This document shows, in pieces, positions 58,045-64,000 of a DNA stretch of 64,000 nt. The position numbers and the translations under genes are program-made. Position 1 is the first letter of the stretch; every line of letters begins with the position of its first letter. This DNA comes from Eutreptiella sp. 'Long Island Sound 2002'. Its lineage: Eukaryota > Euglenozoa > Euglenophyceae > Eutreptiales > Eutreptiaceae. The notes beneath the pieces are model-generated. The model was given only the letters and a program-made list of their open reading frames with translations, made no database searches and had not been told where the DNA came from. Location of the stretch: positions 2,087,379 to 2,151,378 of the forward strand of contig OZ038394.1 of NCBI GenBank assembly GCA_964036045.1, given 5' to 3'.

Positions 58045-61000
58045 CGTTTGACGCTCGAGGTTCCACAGGCCGAAGGCTGTTTGATTACCGAAGAGCGTAA
58101 GCTTGAGGTTCCACCCCGAGAAGGGCTGCGAATGTCGGACACTTTCAGGTATATATATATGTATATGATATAGCTTCCGTCTATATCGCGAACAGGAGGT
58201 GCGCGCGCGCGTCGTCTGGCATCTGGCGGATTTTGCGATTTCGATTTCTGCCGCCAGAAATCGATCTGAATGCATTGCTGTGTGAAAATTTATACAGATG
58301 AGCACCTGTGAAATTATCATGCGCGAAACAGCGCGATTTCTTGATCGGCGGTGCATATCCGCAATTTTGGCATCTTGATGCACACTGCTCAAGTTTGGAT
58401 GCCAAAATCGTGAACAAGGTCCAAAACTACATTCATTCAACTTTCGGGTTGTTCGACGTTGAGGTGGTAGGCCAGAGATCTGAATTTTTCGGATTTTAAT
58501 ATATTTCACCCAGTTTAGTCATTTTGTGCGCTTTACATGCTAGCTTAGAGCTCAGCCCGCTTAACATGCTAGCTTGCCATGCCCATGGTCATACACCATG
58601 GCTCAAGCATTGAACCCACTACCTTTCCTTTGCACCAAAATGACTTGCAAAACATCAATGTTGGCCCTTGTGGCCTCCTTTTGCCACGTAGGTTGGGAGC
58701 ACAAACGTTGAAAAGGAAAGCTGTCTCCACTTCACATTGTAGGTGTCATATTGCGGACAACATCCTAGCCTAAAGATGTTGTAGACAAGGGTTGGGTGCA
58801 AGGGGGCCGAAGGCCCCCTTGCCAAAAAGTGTGAAGAACAATAGATAGTAAAATGTAAAATGAGTTTTCCGGGTTACATTGGAACATACCTACTAGTTTA
58901 CGTATTTTCATTTCAAAAGATTCTTCGACATCTTGTTTGAAATTTAGGTGTGTGTGCTTATCGTTGGAGCAACTATTGTGTGCCCATCTTGGTGCCCATA
59001 CGTACCTACCTACAATCTGAGCAAAGGTACCCAGCCTTTGGGCAGAGTAATGGGTTTAGCCGGGTACATTGGAGAGTAAATTGGAACATATATGAGTTAG
59101 TTTGCAGATTTGGTTTTCACAATTTTCTTTGACATCCCGTTTGACGCTCGAGGTTCCACAGGCCGAAGGCCGTTTGATTACCGAAGAGCGTAAGCTTGAG
59201 GTTCCACCCCGGGAAACGCTGCGAATGTCGGACACTTTCAGGTACATATATATGTATATGATATAGCTTCCGTCTATATCGCGAACAGGAGGCGCGCGCG
59301 CGCGTCGTCTGGCATCTGGCGGATTTTGCGATTTCGATTTCTGCCGCCAGAAATCGATCTGAATGCATTGTTGTGTGAAAATTTATACAGATGAGCACCT
59401 GTGAAATTATCATGCGCGAAACAGCGCGATTTCTTGATCGGCGGTGCATATCCGCAATTTTGGCATCTTGATGCACACTGCTCAAGTTTGGATGCCAAAA
59501 TCGTGAACAAGGTCCAAAACTACATTCATTCAACTTTCGGGTTATTCGACGTTGAGGTGGTAGGCCAGAGATCTAAGTTTTTCGGATTTTAATATATTTC
59601 ACCCAGTTTAGTCATTTTGTGCGCTTTACATGCTAGCTTAGAGCTCAGCCCGCTTAACATGCTAGCTTGCCATGCCCATGGTCATACACCATGGCTCAAG
59701 CATTGAACCCACTACCTTTCCTTTGCACCAAAATGACTTGCAAAACATCAATGTTGGCCCTTGTGGCCTCCTTTTGCCACGTAGGTTGGGAGCACAAACG
59801 TTGAAAAGGAAAGCTGTCTCCACTTTACATTGTTGGTGTCATATTGCGGACAACATCCTAGCCTAAAGATGTTGTAGACAAGGGTTGGGTGCAAGGGGGC
59901 CGAAGGCCCCCTTGCCAAAAAGTGTGAACAACAAAAGATAGTAAAATGTAAAATGAGTTTTCCGGGTTACATTGGAACATACCTATTAGTTTACGTATTT
60001 TCATCAAAAGATTCTTCGACATCTTGTTTGAAATTTAGGTGTGTGTGCTTATCGTTGGAGCAACTATTGTGTGCCCATCTTGGTGCCCATACGTACCTAC
60101 CTACAATCTGAGCAAAGGTACCCAGCCTTTGGGCAGAGTAATGGGTTTAGCCGGGTACATTGGAGAGTAAATTGGAACATATATGAGTTAGTTTGCAGAT
60201 TTGGTTTTCACAATTTTCTTTGACATCCCGTTTGACGCTCGAGGTTCCACAGGCCGAAGGCTGTTTGATTATTGAAGAGCGTAAGCTTGAGGTTCCACCC
60301 CGAGAAACGCTGCGAATGTCGGACACTTTGGGGTATATATGATACAGCTTCCGTCTATATCGCGAACAGGAGGCGCGCGCGCGTCGTCTGGCATCCGGCG
60401 GATTTTGCGATTTCGATTTCTGCCGCCAGAAATCGATCTGAATGCATTGTTGTGTGAAAATTTATACAGATGAGCACCTGTGAAATTATCATGCGCGAAA
60501 CAGCGCGATTTCTTGATCGGCGGTGCATATCCGCAATTTTGGCATCTTGATGCCCACTGCTCAAGTTTGGATGCCAAAATCGTGAACAAGGTCCAAAACT
60601 ACATTCATTCAACTTTCGGGTTATTCAACGTTGAGGTGGTAGGCCAGAGATCTAAGTTTTTCGGATTTTAATATATTTCACCCAGTTTAGTCATTTTGTG
60701 CGCTTTACATGCTAGCTTAGAGCTCAGCCCGCTTAACATGCTAGCTTGCCATGCCCATGGTCATACACCATGGCTCAAGCATTGAACCCACTACCTTTCC
60801 TTTGCACCAAAATGACTTGCAAAACATCAATGTTGGCCCTTGTGGCCTCCTTTTGCCACGTAGGTTGGGAGCACAAATGTTGAAAAGGAAAGCTTTCTCA
60901 ACTTCACATTGTTGGTGTCATATTGCGGACAACATCCTAGCCTAAAGATGTTGTAGACAAGGGTTGGGTGCAAGGGGGCCGAAGGCCCCCTTGCCAAAAA

Positions 61001-64000
61001 GTGTGAACAACAAAAGATAGTAAAATGTAAAATGAGTTTTCCGGGTTACATTGGAACATACCTATTAGTTTACGTATTTCCATCAAAAGATTCTTCGACA
61101 TCTTGTTTGAAATTTAGGTGTGTGTGCTTATCGTTGGAGCAACTATTGTGTGCCCATCTTGGTGCCCATACGTACCTACCTACAATCTGAGCAAAGGTAC
61201 CCAGCCTTTGGGCAGAGTAATGGGTTTAGCCGGGTACATTGGAGAGTAAATTGGAACATATATGAGTTAGTTTGCAGTTTTGGTTTTCACAATTTTCTTT
61301 GACATCCCGTTTGACGCTCGAGGTTCCACAGGCCGAAGGCTGTTTGATTATTGAAGAGCGTAAGCTTGAGGTTCCACCCCGAGAAATGCTGCGAATGTCG
61401 GACACTTTGGGGTATATATGATACAGCTTCCGTCTATATCGCGAACAGGAGGCGCGCGCGCGTCGTCTGACATCCGGCGGATTTTGCGATTTCGATTTCT
61501 GCCTCCAGAAATCGATCTGAATGCATTGTTGTGTGAAAATTTATACAGATGAGCACCTGTGAAATTATCATGCGCGAAACAGCGCGATTTCTTGATCGGC
61601 GGTGCATATCCGGTATTTTGGCATCTTGATGCCCACTGCTCAAGTTTGGATGCCAAAATCGTGAACAAGGTCCAAAACTACATTCATTCAACTTTCGGGT
61701 TATTCGACGTTGAGGTGGTAGGCCAGAGATCTAAGTTTTTCGGATTTTAATATATTTCACCCAGTTTAGTCATTTTGTGCGCTTAACATGCCACCTTAGA
61801 GCTTAGCCCGCTTAACATGCTAGCTTGCCATGCCCATGGTCATACACCATGGCTCAAGCATTGAACCCACTACCTTTCCTTTGCAACAAAATGACTTCAA
61901 AAACATCAACGTTGGCCCTGGTGGCCTCCTTTTGCCACGTAGGTTGGGAGCACAAACGTTGAAAAGGAAAGCTGTCTCCACTTCACATTGTTGGTGTCAT
62001 ATTGCGGACAACATCCTAGCCTAAAGATGTTGTAGACAAGGGTTGGGTGCAAGGGGGCCGAAGGCCCCCTTGCCAAAAAGTGTGAAGAACAATAGATAGT
62101 AAAATGTAAAATGAGTTTTCCGGGTTACATTGGAACATACCTATTAGTTTACGTATTTTTATTTCAAAAGATTCTTCGACATCTTGTTTGAAATTTAGGT
62201 GTGTGTGCTTATCGTTGGAGCAACTATTGTGTGCCCATCTTGGTGCCCATACGTACCTATCTACAATCTGAGCAAAGGTACCCAGCCTTTGGGCAGAGTA
62301 ATGGGTTTAGCCGGGTACATTGGAGAGTAAATTGGAACATATATGAGTTAGTTTGCAGATTTGGTTTTCACAATTTTCTTTGACATCCCGTTTGACGCTC
62401 GAGGTTCCACAGGCCGAAGGCTGTTTGATTATTGAAGAGCGTAAGCTTGAGGTTCCACCCCGAGAAATGCTGCGAATGTCGGACACTTTGGGGTATATAT
62501 GATACAGCTTCCGTCTATATCGCGAACAGGAGGCGCGCGCGCGTCGTCTGGCATCCGGCGGATTTTGCGATTTCGATTTCTGCCTCCAGAAATCGATCTG
62601 AATGCATTGTTGTGTGAAAATTTATACAGATGAGCACCTGTGAAATTATCATGCGCGAAACAGCGCGATTTCTTGATCGGCGGTGCATATCCGGTATTTT
62701 GGCATCTTGATGCCCACTGCTCAAGTTTGGATGCCAAAATCGTGAACAAGGTCCAAAACTACATTCATTCAACTTTCGGGTTATTCGACGTTGAGGTGGT
62801 AGGCCAGAGATCTAAGTTTTTCGGATTTTAATATATTTCACCCAGTTTAGTCATTTTGTGCACTTAACATGCCACCTTAGAGCTTAGCCCGCTTAACATG
62901 CTAGCTTGCCATGCCCATGGTCATACACCATGGCTCAAGCATTGAACCCACTACCTTTCCTTTGCACCAAAATGACTTCAAAAACATCAACGTTGGCCCT
63001 GGTGGCCTCCTTTTGCCACGTAGGTTGGGAGCACAAACGTTGAAAAGGAAAGCTGTCTCCACTTCACATTGTTGGTGTCATATTGCGGACAACATCCTAG
63101 CCTAAAGATGTTGTAGACAAGGGTTGGGTGCAAGGGGGCCGAAGGCCCCCTTGCCAAAAAGTGTGAAGAACAATAGATAGTAAAATGTAAAATGAGTTTT
63201 CCGGGTTACATTGGAACATACCTATTAGTTTACGTATTTTTATTTCAAAAGATTCTTCGACATCTTGTTTGAAATTTAGGTGTGTGTGCTTATCGTTGGA
63301 GCAACTATTGTGTGCCCATCTTGGTGCCCATACGTACCTATCTACAATCTGAGCAAAGGTACCCAGCCTTTGGGCAGAGTAATGGGTTTAGCCGGGTACA
63401 TTGGAGAGTAAATTGGAACATATATGAGTTAGTTTGCAGATTTGGTTTTCACAATTTTCTTTGACATCCCGTTTGACGCTCGAGGTTCCACAGACCGAAG
63501 GCTGTTTGATTACCGAAGAGCGTAAGCTTGAGGTTCCACCCCGGGAAACGCTGCGAATGTCGGACACTTTCAGGTACATATATATGTATATGATATAGCT
63601 TCCGTCTATATCGCGAACAGGAGGTGCGCGCGCGCGTCGTCTGGCATCTGGCGGATTTTGCGATTTCGATTTCTGCCGCCAGAAATCGATCTGAATGCAT
63701 TGTTGTGTGAAAATTTATACAGATGAGCACCTGTGAAATTATCATGCGCGAAACAGCGCGATTTCTTGATCGGCGGTGCATATCCGCGATTTTGGCATCT
63801 TGATGCACACTGCTCAAGTTTGGATGACAAAATCGTGAACAAGGTCCAAAACTACATTCATTCAACTTTCGGGTTATTCGACGTTGAGGTGGTAGGCCAG
63901 AGATCTAAGTTTTTCGGATTTTAATATATTTCACCCAGTTTAGTCATTTTGTGCGCTTTACATGCTAGCTTACAGCTCAGCCCGCTTAACATGCTAGCTT
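58045..64000. repeat. 1.08-kb tandem satellite, five full units and a partial sixth
   Basis: Units starting CGTTTGACGCTCGAGGTTCC lie at 58045, 59138, 60229, 61308, 62389 and 63470, with lengths 1093, 1091, 1079, 1081 and 1081 bp. Units are nearly identical; small differences group units 3-5 apart from 1, 2 and 6. Each carries three inverted repeats and a GC dinucleotide tract. The left edge is sharp; the array continues past the window. A minus-strand frame of 138 codons is open in units 2 and 6 but cut short in units 3-5, which argues against a protein. Confidence 0.95.
58798..58822. repeat. Satellite hairpin, 11-bp stem with GAA loop
   Basis: GCAAGGGGGCC, GAA, GGCCCCCTTGC. It is present unchanged in all five full units (for example at about 59891, 60970, 62050 and 63130). 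Two other inverted repeats per unit are TCGATTTCTG/CAGAAATCGA (58241-58264) and CCATGGT/ACCATGG (58583-58601). Confidence 0.9.

Noticed and set aside
58045-64000. CRISPR array or integrated circular virus
   Set aside because: Units are long and whole-unit identical with no repeat-spacer pattern; no replication protein is encoded, and the 138-codon frame is not kept in all units.

Overview
This is eukaryotic nuclear DNA. A conserved mitochondrial-type HSP70 gene is split by spliceosomal introns, and WD40 repeats lie on separate small exons. The rest is mostly retroelements, DNA-transposon fragments, minisatellites and a 1.08-kb satellite. A GC-rich background with many long G or C runs and a kangaroo/PAT-type tyrosine-recombinase retrotransposon suggest a green alga (chlorophyte or prasinophyte). 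That is inference; nothing here names the species.

Layout. 55-725: 45-bp minisatellite. 3162-11203 (+): four-exon mitochondrial HSP70, whose second intron has a GC donor. 12.0-12.9 kb (-): RNase H remnant of a retroelement. 13.8-15.8 kb (+): AT-richer island with a broken two-zinc-ribbon gene whose frame is interrupted only by TGA codons. 20.6-21.6 kb (-): an unknown ORF and a terminal RING-finger exon. 22.2-37.9 kb (-): a roughly 10-kb LINE with ORF1, a minisatellite, a 2A-like peptide, an APE-type endonuclease, a reverse transcriptase and a very long C-terminal extension. A complete 5,351-bp DIRS-type element (29433-34783) is inserted inside its minisatellite. 37.9-40.0 kb (-): a 5'-truncated second copy of the same LINE, head to tail with the first. 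44.3-57.2 kb (-): a histidine-kinase-type ATPase fragment, a hAT MITE with a perfect 8-bp target duplication, and a WD40 gene whose seven blades each occupy one 123- or 126-nt phase 1-1 exon, probably preceded by a Ser/Arg-rich N-terminal exon. Its introns hold hAT debris and other repeats. 58045-64000: 1.08-kb tandem satellite running off the window.

The most instructive part is the nested retroelement block. The DIRS element keeps complete split direct repeats (A1, ORFs, B1, A2, B2), an intact gag, tyrosine recombinase and RT/RNase H, and both junctions. Removing it restores one LINE minisatellite unit exactly, with no target duplication, and the target shares GGTAACAG with the element's own A/B junction. 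This is what integration of a circular intermediate by site-specific strand exchange predicts. The host LINE carries a near-canonical 2A ribosome-skipping motif (SLLTCGDVEANPGP) and a degenerate second one directly before its endonuclease.
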